A DNA stretch of 64,000 bases from Capronia americana. Lineage: Eukaryota; Ascomycota; Eurotiomycetes; Chaetothyriales; Herpotrichiellaceae. A model generated the notes under the pieces. The model worked only from the letters and a program-made list of their open reading frames with translations. It ran no database searches and was not told the DNA's origin. The position numbers were made by a program, and so were the translations under genes. The number at the start of each line of letters is the position of its first letter. Position 1 is the first letter of the stretch. The stretch is taken from positions 558,001-622,000 of the forward strand of contig JADWQD010000002.1 in assembly GCA_016110215.1 (NCBI GenBank), written 5' to 3'. Of this stretch, positions 18,171-29,800 are shown piece after piece.

Positions 18171-19436
18171 TTAGGCGCCGACAAACTTGGTCTTCCGAAA
18201 CCCAGGTGGGCCCCAGTTTGCCGTGCGCTGATGCCGGTTTAGCAACTGATCTCGGTATCGTTGTAAGGAAGTTGTTTTTGATTTCGGAAAGACGGGATCC
18301 TGGTGGCGAAGGCGGATGTTCGAACGGGCACGCGTAGCCTTGACAGCCGGGACTAGCGACGGAGACTGGAGTGCTGTGAGGGGAGTATCGTCGTGAGTCC
18401 GCGTCCGCCACACGGGGGTAATCACACTGCTGGTGCTAGTTTGAGGAGTTCCAGGGATTCGGTCTTCTGCCGTTGATGTTTTGCCAACTTCTTGCATCCT
18501 TGTCGGAGCGCTATCTGCTTCTGGCATACATGGTATTGAGCTGAGTCCAGCAGCTTGAGACGTGATAGTAGTGTCAATTGGAGTTTGTTGCTGAGTGTCG
18601 AAATTCAGCTGGGCTGTCGAATTGTCAGGAGGAGAAGGACCGGGTTCAACAGCCGGCTGAGGTTCTTTCATTGGTGTGTTTGCCTGTACCTCGTCCGTGG
18701 CGTCGCGATACACCCCTTCAGGGGATCGAAGCTGGGGGGCACTATCCACGGGTTCCTCGGGTTCATTGGGAACAAGGGCAATCGTGAATCCCGAAGCTGG
18801 CTCAGGTGTAGGGGTGGTTGCTTTGTCGCCGCCCGCTTCCTTTGCCATGTCTAGCAGATCTTGAGCAGTTTCGGGCTTCTGAGCACGCATGACGGGGATG
18901 TCTCCCGGCCCTCCGTCTAAAATTCGGGAGGCTTCGACGTTAGATACCTCGTTTTGGAGACTTATCGAACCGGGTGGCTTAGGATCTTCTTCTGGTTGCT
19001 GTTGGATCCCAGTCATGGACGCCTCGTTTTGTAGAGGCATCTCATCCCGTTGCAGAGATTCCTCGCCCGCAACGGTGGCGTCTTCGGCGTTCGACTCTCC
19101 GAGTACGGAAGGCGTCAACCCAGTCCTGCCAACCGGCAAGTGCTCGTCTGCAGTCCTCCTTCGTTTATTGCTTGATTGCCGGAGAGAGCGGTTGGGCAGT
19201 CCTCGAGCCTGCCGAGCAGCATCTTTGCTGCTGAGGACTTCGGGTGCCGCATCATTATCCGACTCATCGTCCGAGACGCCTCCACCTGAGGTGTCTTGTT
19301 CTTTGACAGCCTCAGGCTCCTGGACGGGCCCTTCGACAATGTGATCATCAGCTTCTGCGCTACTGAAGCGCCTGCGTTTGTTGACTGGCTCCGGCGAGGT
19401 AGCCTCTAGACGATCTCGAGAGCCTGTTGTCCCCAT
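18171..19436 (-). CDS. Disordered nuclear protein, possibly UTP16-like
   Basis: A 421-residue single-exon frame dominated by E, P, S, T and Q and predicted largely disordered. Two basic clusters (VNKRRRFS and SNKRRRTA) look like nuclear localisation signals. The stretch DDESDNDAAPEVLSSKDAAR resembles the conserved acidic motif of fungal UTP16/BUD21, a U3 snoRNA-associated protein. The C-terminal tail LLNRHQRTANWGPPGFRKTK is the other likely conserved part. If this holds, it works in 18S rRNA processing in the nucleolus. UTP16 proteins are usually shorter, and the long middle part here has no recognisable domain. The assignment is tentative; the frame itself is well supported by length and composition. 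Confidence 0.6.
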   Translation of the reverse strand: MGTTGSRDRLEATSPEPVNKRRRFSSAEADDHIVEGPVQEPEAVKEQDTSGGGVSDDESDNDAAPEVLSSKDAARQARGLPNRSLRQSSNKRRRTADEHLPVGRTGLTPSVLGESNAEDATVAGEESLQRDEMPLQNEASMTGIQQQPEEDPKPPGSISLQNEVSNVEASRILDGGPGDIPVMRAQKPETAQDLLDMAKEAGGDKATTPTPEPASGFTIALVPNEPEEPVDSAPQLRSPEGVYRDATDEVQANTPMKEPQPAVEPGPSPPDNSTAQLNFDTQQQTPIDTTITSQAAGLSSIPCMPEADSAPTRMQEVGKTSTAEDRIPGTPQTSTSSVITPVWRTRTHDDTPLTALQSPSLVPAVKATRARSNIRLRHQDPVFPKSKTTSLQRYRDQLLNRHQRTANWGPPGFRKTKFVGA

Positions 19437-19716
19437 TGTTTTGGAGCGATAGAGTATGCAGGATACAAGTTGGAGAGGAAGGAAATTTCAGTCGAAGATT
19501 TTGGTGATCTTATCTAATCACTAGGCGACCCGTGGGTGACCCGCCGCCGGCAGCTGAAGCTACCCTCAACATCACTGTTTGCATGCGTCCACCACGCCTT
19601 CTTCACCAATACGTGTTGCCTTTGGTAGCTGCAGTCTCTCCATCCTCAACGGTGGGTATTGTACAATCTGGGTGCTGATAGCCTCTGACCCACACCCCGC
19701 TTTCATCCAGACATCT

Positions 19717-20456
19717 CTATGTCCGCTGGCTCACCCCTTCCTGACCCATTGTAATACCGCTCACTCCCTGCATGATGCTGCTCACCCTGTTGTACTCCTC
19801 GGTCTCTTCCTTGATACTTGCCCGGAGCCTCTTCCAACTAATAGCCTTAGCAGCAGCCGCCTCACAGTCGTCGCAGCCCCCAACTGGCTCGACAGGTGGG
19901 CGCTGTGGGAAATACTTCGCTGTGTTCCACGTGTCTTGGATGAAATGGTGACCATTGCCCTCGACGATCACCCGCTTCAACAACTTCGCCCCCAGTGAGG
20001 CATGGCCGTAGCCAGCTGCGGCGAAATCTCTCTCCAATTTGGACCCCGGCTCGAGGTTGGGTCCGGTGCCTGACACGATGAACTCCCAAACAATATGAAG
20101 TTCCGCAGCTAACGTGATCTCACTGCCTTGGAGGATGTTTCTTGTAAAATAGTCAGGCCATCTCCCTTCTTCATCCCACGTCAATGTGGACCATTGTACA
20201 TGTTTCCACTTGTGCTTGCCGTTCGTCGTCTCCTGAAGAAAAACATTGGAGGATGGAGGCTGAGTATTTGCCCCTGGGGCGGAGCCTGGAAGAACTGCGC
20301 ATCGGAGATGGTACCGAACTCTTTCCAGAAGCAGTCGGTAAAGGTGTTTCTGTGGCGAAGTGCCCATCCGGGGAATCTGAACTCATGTGTCACGAACTCG
20401 TTGTTGCCAACGACTCTGACAAGGGCGTCAACACTATAGGCGGTACGCTCGGACAT
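19717..20456 (-). CDS. Conserved-looking protein with a broken frame
   Basis: Two overlapping minus-strand frames together read like one protein of about 240 residues. The first starts MSERTAYSVDALVRVVGNNE and passes FRFPGWALRH and FWKEFGTISD. The second carries HKWKHVQWSTLTWDEEGRWP, ELHIVWEFIVSGTGPNLEPG, then VVEGNGHHFI-like and Cys-Asp-Asp-Cys motifs. The change of frame falls near 20271-20282, within a run of C and G on the plus strand. Possible causes are a one-base sequencing error, a real frameshift that disables the gene, or a very short intron. A 41-bp GTACCA...CCCCAG intron would restore the frame but is shorter than any other intron here and would remove protein-like sequence. I do not recognise the family and assign no function. 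Confidence 0.55.
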
Positions 20457-21569
20457 TGTTATCGAGAAGGGGCGTTGGACAGGGAAGGGAATGATGATGC
20501 GTGATACTGGGTTCTCAAGAGATTTGAACTGGTGAACTTTGTCTACGGCGACTGTGAGGGTGTGGTACGGAATGCAATATTATTTTTCACTCGCCTTGAC
20601 AGCTGGTGGCTGGTGAAGTTCAAGTGAAGAGTATGTCCACATCTATGGAGTTAAGAGACGTGCGGCTGCAGCTACTCAACAATTCCTTCTGTGCTCCTTA
20701 CTCAATGGCTATTTGCTGACTGCTAAGATAACCCAGTACCTGGTACCTTCGGCCTGATACAAGAAGGACATATACAACGTTGCCTGACGGCTCTTGGCCT
20801 CACCATATCTACTAGTTGCGGAACGGAGTGCTCTTCAATGTACTGTTTCCATATGCCTTTGCGACACACTTCCGAGTCCCTACCCAATGCGATCTCAACT
20901 TGAGAGAACGTCCGTCACCTTTGCCTTCAATAACATTGCGTCTCAATGTCGCTTATGCCACGGCGGCATGTTGCTTTGCGCAACGCTGTCATCGCCATCT
21001 GCTTTTGGACGTCGCTCATGTCTTGACTATGCGTCTTGATGGTAATGTTGGTGGCCTCGAAGAACAAGAGGGTGGGAGAAGAGATGTCAAGGTGGAAATC
21101 AAATCTGGCGTCACTGGTGGTTCAATTCCATGGGACGAGCTCCCTGGCAGCGTTGTGTCGCTGCTTGTCATTATATCGCAGGAATGCCCTCGCAGCCTTG
21201 TCCGGTCTATTCAGGCTGCGCCTGCTACATCCTATAGCACCCCGTTTCTCAAGTGCACAATAAGCCTCTCTTGAACCCCGCCGAATCGCCGGCGATGCTC
21301 CGTGGCCGCATCGTCGGTACTGGGATTCAATTGGCGAAGCTAGTTGGAGAAACACATCGACGAAGGATGGGGGCATCAATGTAAATGGTCGACACCTCGT
21401 TGGCCCGCCCCGGCCTACAGGATCCCATCCGATATCGCGCGTAGATCTGCCGAAAGACAAAAGCTACGAGTACGGTCCATGATCCCTGGAACGACGTCCC
21501 TCTCCGTGGGATCTAGCACCGACCTTTTTACGAGAACCCTTGGACTGAGTTGGCGCCAATCGAGCAGCC
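20457..21569. other. Intergenic between divergent genes
   Basis: No gene I can support. A 152-codon frame at 20816-21274 has no recognisable feature. One TACGAGTA octamer lies at 21465-21472, about 100 bp before the VOC gene start. The stretch should hold the promoters of both flanking genes. Confidence 0.45.
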
Positions 21570-22058
21570 ATGGCCTCAATATGCAGGGCCAAATCGCTGG
21601 ACCATTTCGTCCTCACCGTCAAGGACATCGACGAGACGATTCGATTCTACGGAGAAGTCCTAGGCATGCAGCATACTTCATTCCCGGCACCTACTGATCC
21701 TAGTATCACCCGCCACGCGTTGAAGTTCGGCTCGCAAAAGATCAACTTGCATCAGAGCGGCAAGGAATTCGAGCCGAAGGCGCAGAATGTCCAGCCAGGG
21801 AGTGGCGATTTGTGCTTCTTGGTGGAGGAGAATGTTGATGATGTGCTGGGATCCCTGCAGAAGATGGGGATCAACGTGATCGAAGGTGGGAAGGTGGTTG
21901 AGAGGACTGGAGCACAGGGGAAGTTGAGGAGTGTTTATGTCAGAGACCCGGACGGGAATTTGGTCGAGTAAGTCGCAAATAGGCGCTCAAGGGCCATCGC
22001 ATTCCTTGTGCGAAGGCTGATGCATTCTGCTGTTCACAGATTGTCAAACCAGATATAG
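21570..22058 (+). CDS. VOC (glyoxalase/dioxygenase fold) protein
   Basis: A protein of 138 residues of the vicinal oxygen chelate superfamily, with one pair of beta-alpha-beta-beta-beta modules. Module 1 carries LDHFVLTVKDIDETIRFY and LGMQHTSF. Module 2 carries GDLCFLVEENVDDVL and the closing strand SVYVRDPDGNLVELS. The metal site of the fold would use His12 of LDHF and the acidic residue of NLVEL. The last codons come from a small second exon: the GTAAGT donor follows 21967 and the exon 22040-22058 adds the ELSNQI tail, as in relatives. Members include glyoxalase I, fosfomycin-resistance proteins and ring-cleaving dioxygenases. The exact reaction here cannot be told. No signal peptide, so it is probably cytosolic. 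Confidence 0.88.
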
Positions 22059-25000
22059 GGCTCAAATGCACCAGGAGCAGAAACGAAGCTAAGGCGAGCG
22101 CGCATGGGTAGGCAAGGACGCCCTACTAGCCTAGGTAGAGCCATAACCGTCGTGCAGAGGGGAGGCTTCACGAGACTGCGCACAATGGCATGGGAGGCCA
22201 ACAGGGTAACAGCGCCCATGCAGAAGTGGAGCTGACTTTTCAATCCTTTCTTACTCGTACTCGAATGATGTTCTCGCGTCATGTGCCGCGATGGTTGAGA
22301 GCTTAATCGCCTCACTGTTGCGAACGCTTGAGCACATGCCATTTCCAGGGGTGGCTCGTGTGGTGGATCGTAGTAGCGAGGAGTAAGAGATATCCCCGGA
22401 TCGCCTGCCTGACCGCTACAACGAGGAGGAGATGGCCACGCTGGGTTGATGTGCCAGGGCTAGGATGTACTTCGTAGACAGTCAAGTCGAGGCTGGGAAG
22501 ATGGTAGCAGGTTCGCTGTACGTCTACCAGGTTCTTTAAATCCGGAAGGCTCGCATCCTGACCACAGCGTGGCAAGAGGATGATGAATGCCCGAAAGGGG
22601 GGAGCAGAAGCCGAGACCAAAACAGCCAAACTCCAGCTCTTGTCGCTCCATGCAGTGTCTGGGCCCGGCTAGGGTGGAGATAGACATCCGAGGACAGTTC
22701 CGACCTTACTCTTTCCCATCCGGGCTCCACGCTCCATTGCTCGAGATCCTTGTTGCATACGTAAAGGGCATCAAAGTGTGATATTTGACACGGGGCGGGA
22801 CTGCTTCCGGTAGGACCAATATTACCTTCCTTGGGATAGACGATCGACAATCATCACGGCATCGGATGGACGAATACCGAGTACAGGTACACCTTCCAAT
22901 GGCGTCTAGTCAACGACGAGCATCTCGTGGGGACCCGAAGAAGCTGACTAGGTTCTTCAATAAAAAAAAGGTGCGGATATTGACGGTGTTGGCGTGGTGG
23001 CGTCCGCGATTTTGCGATTTTTGCAAGCCAGCCCCTTACGGCGCCAGAAGATAGTTCAGTGTGATTGCGTTCCTTCGTAGGTCTTGGGGCACTTGAGATC
23101 GATAACCGAGATTAGAAGATAACGTCCGATCCTGGGGGTTTGATATGCAACTCTGCAGTGTCCGGGGTTGGTAGTGGTGAGCATCGACCTCTGCCGTATC
23201 GTAAGCGTGTGGTCATCCTTGAAAAAGTTGGTTAGTTGTTGATATTCTCCATACCTTGGCCTGGACCAGCAGAGGCCAGACTGCTCTTCTTGAGCCGCCG
23301 AGACGCCTCGACGTGAAAGACGTACTCAAGCAGAGGCTAGGGCACCAATAGGTAGTCCTCCTTGTGTAGCTTGCATCGGCGCTTAACAGCACCCTCGCCC
23401 CAGGGATGCCCACCCGCAGATTGTTCCCCGCAGCTCACGCTCTTCAGGACTGCTGCATGCGCCTCTACTCGTACGTGATGTTGAAGATGGTGATTGATTG
23501 ACAAGGCCTCGGACCGTGAAAGTTCAGGAATCGGATGCCATTCCTTGCTGGAACTCAATCACGACGCTCATGCGGGAGACTTTCACGCGCGGCCCCGTCA
23601 ATTTGCGTCCCGTCGACCCAACGGAATCTCGACCAGTTGCGGCGTTTGCACATCAGCAGGATGCTTCCCTGGCTTCTACGGGTATCAACGCCTCGCCATG
23701 GGCAAGTAAGTCACTTCGTCAGATACATCGTGTTCTGTTGCTCTATTCTGGAGAAACTTCTGTTCAAGCTCGCGGAACGCCAGGGAGCCATCTAAAGCCT
23801 ACTCGTACGCCAGAGAAGCCGCAGGGTATCGCCGATCACTGCCCCTCTCGCCTCAGTCCCACCTCAGCTCCATCTACACGGATATGCGACATTCTTGACT
23901 TTGGGCCCTGAAGTGCATGCGTATTGAGTTCCTTTCCACCACCACCTTGGATTCTTCAAGCCGCCTCAAGCAAGACCTCGACTGGGTTTGTGGCTGAGCT
24001 GGTGCAACCCCTGCGGATCGGCTGCGCAGAGTTACTGAGTAATGTCATCCTCACACGCAGCTCTGTTGTCATCCCAAATCCAGTGAGAACGCAGCCATGG
24101 AAGCGTGGCGCTGAGAATAGGATAGTCAATGGTTGTGCCAGTACACAGACGTCGTGCGATGCCGATGCAACTCGTTTCCGGCTTTGGAGCCCTAGGCTTG
24201 GGTACTGTTCAACATGACAACATTAGGGTCGAATGTCAATTACCCAGTATCCTCGAGGGAAGATGTGATGTAGCCACCACAGACATGATGATTGACTGAT
24301 GGGTTGTTGAGTGAATGAATTGTCAATTCGCTCGCTCCAGGATTCGGGAAGGCTACCGAATGTCATTTGTTGATTTCACCAATCCGTCGCTTCCACCTCG
24401 CGTTCGCCTCACGTTGACCTCACCTTCCCCCATATGGAGTACAAGCTTCGTGCCCCATCCATGCCTCTTGACTTGGTCCTTGGACCTGCGGCCCCAATCG
24501 TGGCTCGTCGCTGGCTCTCTGATCGTTCGTATCACGATCCACGATCACCCACCTTGTCTTAGTCCCGTTCGGTTACGCAGCATGCCCAAAGCGTTTCTCA
24601 GCCAGCCCCTTAGCGGGAATGTTCTTCTGCCTCTCGTTTTGTACCTCCACTTTTTGTCTGTCCTTTGGCACAGTGTGCTCGCCTAAATTTCACTGCTGCG
24701 ATGCGAGCAAACCGAGAGCTACGCCTTCATTCTTGGATTTTGGCTAGCGGCTCCCTGTTCCAGGATCCGGAATACCGGACAGTTCAGGTCATGGGTCAGG
24801 TTTCGGTGACTGATGCGATCTAATCTATCGTGGTCGCTTGACCCGTCACCCCCGTCACCAGTGCCCTGGTTGAGCTGCCACATTGACAGCTCGTCCGAGT
24901 AACTGGGGAGTCCGCGTCCTCTGACATTGCAGCGACGCCGCTGCGACTGGGCTCACATCTTCCCGTCTTCGGGGAATGTGGCAAGCAGCTCATAGCCAAC

Positions 25001-25488
25001 CTGGACGCCTCGCCTTGATACCCTGCAGGTCCCGATAAATCTGCGACTGGCTACAACTCTGTGCGCCAGCCTGGGCGGGTCGCAGATTTGGACACTGGCA
25101 TCCAGGAAACACTACTGCACCAACAGCCAAACTCTTACGTGCATCCCGGTCCGCAAAAAGCCCGCTGGTCCTGGTCTTGCACACTTTGCTCATTTCATGT
25201 TCCCGTTCCTCTTCCGAATTTCGGTGCACGCTTTCTGGCGCCTTCGCCACGGCAATCTATCGCTTCATCGCATCGTCACCCACCCTTCGTTCAGATGTCA
25301 ACCTTGTTGCGTCAGCTTCCCTGGTCTCGAATTGCGCCAGCTCTCCCCTCACCAAATGCCATTGATGGTGCCAAGTAGTGGCCGTCGAGAAGTTTCTCGA
25401 TCTAAAAGACGGTTGAGTCCTCATCAGAGTATTTGAATCTACACCCGGTCGTCGTCAATACCCCAGCAACGTGTCTTCCAATGCTACG
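22059..25488. other. 3.4-kb stretch without a convincing gene
   Basis: Open frames are short, overlap on both strands and show no domain. Three TACTCGTA octamers lie at 22253, 23466 and 23800. The right-hand part, from roughly 24300, is pyrimidine-rich on the plus strand and may be the promoter and long 5' leader of the velvet gene, since regulators of development in these fungi often have such leaders. That is inference. No RNA gene was recognised. Confidence 0.45.
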
Positions 25489-26891
25489 ATGACTACGGCT
25501 ATCCAAAGCTCGTCTTTTGCGGCTGCCTATGTTCACGGTGGTCAACATTACCCTCGCTATTTCTCGTTGACCACCCCAGAATCTGAAGGAAGGGCGATGC
25601 AACCCACTCAAGGTCAACCACTGACCCCAGTCAGTACGGTCAATGCATTTGGTCAATACCGCTCTTCAATGTCCACCGCCGCAGTTGGTGCCTCTCAACC
25701 GTCACCAGCGTCGGCGGTCCCAACACTACCTCCATTGTCCATTCCGCCGCACTTTCGCCCTCTGACGGACCACATACCTGAAATCGAGCAAGTGAGGTCG
25801 CCTCTGTCACAGCGATCCATGCAGAGTACCGCAGTTCAGAGCCCCATCGCTAAGGAGCCCTCGTATAGAAGGTATCAACAGATGTCCCTGCCGTTGTTAC
25901 CGCTAACAGACTCTAGGCTGTCACATGAGACTTTACCAGCTGGAAGTTCCATCGTCAGATCCCATGAACGACCACACAATCATGATTTGGGCACTGGTAG
26001 CCCAGCGCAAAGTGCTACCGCCGCCGCCAATGATAATGCCCCTGAACCAATACCATCATCCCTTCCTCCCATACACCCTTGGGGGATAGACCCCAGTCGA
26101 ATTAGTCTGCACATAAGACAGCAACCTAGAGCAGTCCGAGCAGGCCCAGATGGGAAAGATAGAAGGTAAGTCTCCAACACTCTGTGGTGCTTCATTTCTG
26201 ATTCGTGAGAAGGGCTATCGATCCACCACCAATTTTACAGCTCCTGATCGCCGACTTCGATCCCGACTGTGCGGAGGATGTGGCAGAGACGCAGTGTCCA
26301 TTCTGGGTTGTGCATTGCAAGCTGGTGGGAGCGTACGCACCGGAGACAGATGTGAGTACGCAGTCTTGCTACAACGAGTACGGCAGGCGAGAAGTGCAAC
26401 GACTGTTGTTGGGAACTACCGTGGCAGGTCCACATCATACCCAGACTGATCCAGACCCTGCGACGATGCCGGCTCACCCGACTACGAATCCTCCAAGCCC
26501 TACCGCAAGATTTCTGCAGGGCTCTGCTGCTAACAAGAGGCAACCACACGATATTCCAGGTGCATTCTTCATATTCGCCGACATATCCCTCCGCAAGGCT
26601 GGAGAATACCGACTACTGTTCACGCTGATGAAGATGGGATGTGACGCGCTGAAGCCCGGTTCTCGGCTCCCCTTTGTCAGTGTGGTCGTAAGCGACATGT
26701 TCCGAGCTGTTAACGCGAAGGATTTCGACCAAGTGCACCCAAGCACCCCTCTGGTGAGAGGGCTTCTTTCATCGGGCGCCGGGTTCCCGCTGAAGCTGAA
26801 GAAAGGCACGAGAGAGGGGCGGAGGAGACGACAATCGGAGGCAGAGTCCGAGGATGACGAATCAGAACATCATGATCCATTTTACTACTGA
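25489..26891 (+). CDS. velC: Velvet-domain regulator, VelC-like
   Basis: Two exons (25489-26165 and 26213-26891, 47-bp intron with a GTAAGT donor) give about 450 residues. A Ser/Pro/Gln-rich, disordered N-terminus of some 200 residues precedes the velvet domain. The domain opens with ISLHIRQQPRAVRAGPDGKD, continues PPPILQLLIADFDPD, and after a Pro/Thr-rich insertion closes with FFIFADISLRKAGEYRLLF and a strand pair ending in SDMFRAVNAKDF. Velvet proteins are fungal transcription regulators with an NF-kappaB-like fold that couple sporulation to secondary metabolism, often as heterodimers. The long disordered N-terminus and FFIFADLS-type motif point to VelC rather than VelB, VosA or VeA; that subtype is less sure than the family. 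The acidic tail after a basic cluster (GRRRRQ) may be a nuclear signal. I chose the ATG at 25489; the open frame extends further upstream. Confidence 0.9.
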
Positions 26892-29800
26892 GCAGGGTTT
26901 TGCCATGCGTTCAACGGGTTATTTCAGAGGGGCGCCGAGACAGCCAAGATGCCTCGCTAACAAAACTCGGTCCAGGCGGTAGACTCTATCTCTTCCGTAA
27001 CGACGTCGGACAACGGATCGCTACAGTCACTCCTACTGAGAGTGTCTAAGTAGCGTACAACCAACTTGAAGCCTCCCAGCGTCGGCAGTGGTGGAAGTGC
27101 TCGTGTCCCTGGGATTCGGCACACCGTGTCTCTACGCCGGTGCGTCGCCACAATGGCTTACTCCGCGCTCAAAGCTACTCTACACAATGGGAGGTGCGGT
27201 GAGCACGCGAGCGAGCCTCCATCGCAGACTCTGGCAATTGCCCTATTTTCGGCTGGAGATATCCGATATGTGATGGAAGGATGGCAGCACCAGTTTGTGA
27301 GATGGTGTTGATAAGATTTGTACGAGGCTTAGCTGATCCGGAGCGCCATGTTTCGCAATGCGAAGCACAGGACGGAACACCTCGCGTGGAACGAGGGCTG
27401 CTGATCTCATGGGAAAGGATCAGGGATGTCGGAAAAGGCGGCACTGGTAGTGACTTTTGGAACCCAAATCCAATTGCTCTGTTCAACTCAAATTTGGGCG
27501 TGGCATGCAGGTGCGGGATTTTCCGACAGTTCCAGAGTGCCGGGTATCAATCAGAGACCGGATCCAAACAAATACGTACTTATGTCCTGCAGGCGTCCCA
27601 ATGTGTCGTGACGCATCCTAATTCTGGAACGACACGAGACTGCAAGCGTGAAGGAAATAAGAGACATTCATGTGTTTGCGCAACCTGGCGTCAGAGGATG
27701 CGTATCGCCTGCCACATGGCACCGGGGATTGTTAGACGATTGTGTACGAGTACATAGGACAGTATGAGCGGTCTAGGCCTTGAGCGCTTGTTGATGGCCA
27801 TGCCGGTCTAGAATTCATACGCCAGGCCTAGGCTCTAGATGCAAACACCGAACTGGGCGGATCTGGTGAGATCGTGATCTCGAGGTTTGGTGTTGCTTCG
27901 CTTAAACGCATGGAATATCGGGATGGGATGGGTGCGGTCAGACTGTCGGTCTACCGTATACTCATTCAGGGGTCCCGATCAGATTCCAATACTAGTATCA
28001 TACCACTGCCACTCGCAAATCTGACGTCGAGTCTTGCGGGCACGCGATTCTGGATTTACTCGGAATCCAGAAAGAGGATGCGGCCCCGTTCAGTGGGTTC
28101 GACGACTTGCGGAGCGGACTCAGAGCACCTGAGGACCATGTTCTGTGTCTGTACGCTGAAACAAAGCTTTGCCGTCGAGCCGATCGAGGGACACAACTCC
28201 GAGATACGAGCGAGAGATGAGCGAGAGATGAGCGCTGCTACCGTCTCCACACTTGTGCCTGGCACCACGGTCCCATCCATGTCAAGTCCATGGCACCGTG
28301 TACACAATACGTACGACCAAACGCGATAGCGTTTCAGGCAGTGCTTGGATTCTTCTACCGACATCGCCCTTTTCCTGAGCAGCTACTCGGCACCAAAGCC
28401 AGCACGTTACGTGAAAGTATCAAGGAAGTGATGCCCCAGCCCGGCAGAAGGCTAGCGGCTCCGTTGGGACGACCAGTGGGTGATCATTTCCCGGGCTGGT
28501 ACTTCTAATATCGATCGTGCACACATTATCGTTCTGACCGTTCGAAAGTAGATCCAACAAGCCCGCCGCAACCTGCCCCGGTTCGCGCTGCCCCCTGTTG
28601 AATCGGGCGATGCCATCTAGCGCGATCACCGATCTCTGCAGTAAGGTACCTCGACGCGTCGCTTCCCTTGGAGGGCGTGCTCTTCTCGATCCAGCCGTTG
28701 GGAATGTTTGCCACGCAGAGGATCACCTGTCCTCGGTTGCGGAACACGGACTCGTTGAAGCAACAAAGACTGCATGCGGAAATCGAGCCTTTTATGCCTC
28801 CCAGTTGTTCGAAGCATGAGCCGGCGTTACTTAGCGCTCCCAGAGGGGGCCTTTCGCTGAAGCAAGCAGGAAGGAGCCCCGGACTTGGGCCGGCAGGCAA
28901 TGGCGAAAACAAGCTGCAGCGGCGCCCACCAAGGTTGGTCAAGGCAGGCATGTATTCTAGGTACTCCGTACCGGTCATGCTCACCTGGGCTGCGTGGAAA
29001 ACAGACCACTGTTGCATTTCATCTGCCCACAGGCCTCCGTCTTCGGCGCGCCTCCGTTGGGCCGCTTCCGCCTTGGTTCCCGCACATGATATCCAGGGCC
29101 ATTGAATCCAGAAGTTCGTCCCTCCAAGATCGCAGGGAGTCTCTCCCTGACCCATCCTCATCCCTGTCTCGTTTCCAAATTTCTTACCGCTGAACATGCG
29201 CGGCCACCGTTAGAGCCGTGGGTCGGGGTTCGGCTGGACAACTCGGTCATCGATGCGGGTGCTTCAGCCAGATCAGCCAAGAGTCACAAATGCCAGGGCC
29301 GGCCTAGTCGTATAATTCTTCGCTACGTAACTTCCACTGGAGATGGTATCGCTCGTGGCATCCGCAACATCATACGATTAGGGCCATCCGCGCGCATCTT
29401 GTGCATCACCATTGTCATGTCTTGTGCTGGGTTGAGAAAACAGGCACTCTCGAAGCGCGTATTTGGACTTGAAGGATCATCTTGGAGCGTATCCTGACGG
29501 TCTATCTGTAGATGAGGTGTCATCACTGTACGGTAAGTAGCTGGACGGCCGATGAGAGGGAAATCTCCAGCACTACCGGAAACTCAATGTCAGAATCCTG
29601 CCTGCATGTACGAGAATGCGCGTCTGCTCTCCAAAGAACATTGTCTGCGAGCGTCGCAGGTCTTGAGCCTCAACTGTCTTGTCGCTTACGGCAGGCGGAC
29701 AGAGTCACCACCACTAATCACGATGGCTAGGTATCTCTCTCTCCGACTTCAATAGCGACAGTATCTATCAACTCTTCTATACAACAGTTTGCCCCACGAG

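Noticed and set aside
20816..21274. 152-codon plus-strand frame
   Set aside because: No domain or signal and no conserved-looking patch; overlapping frames of similar length exist on both strands.
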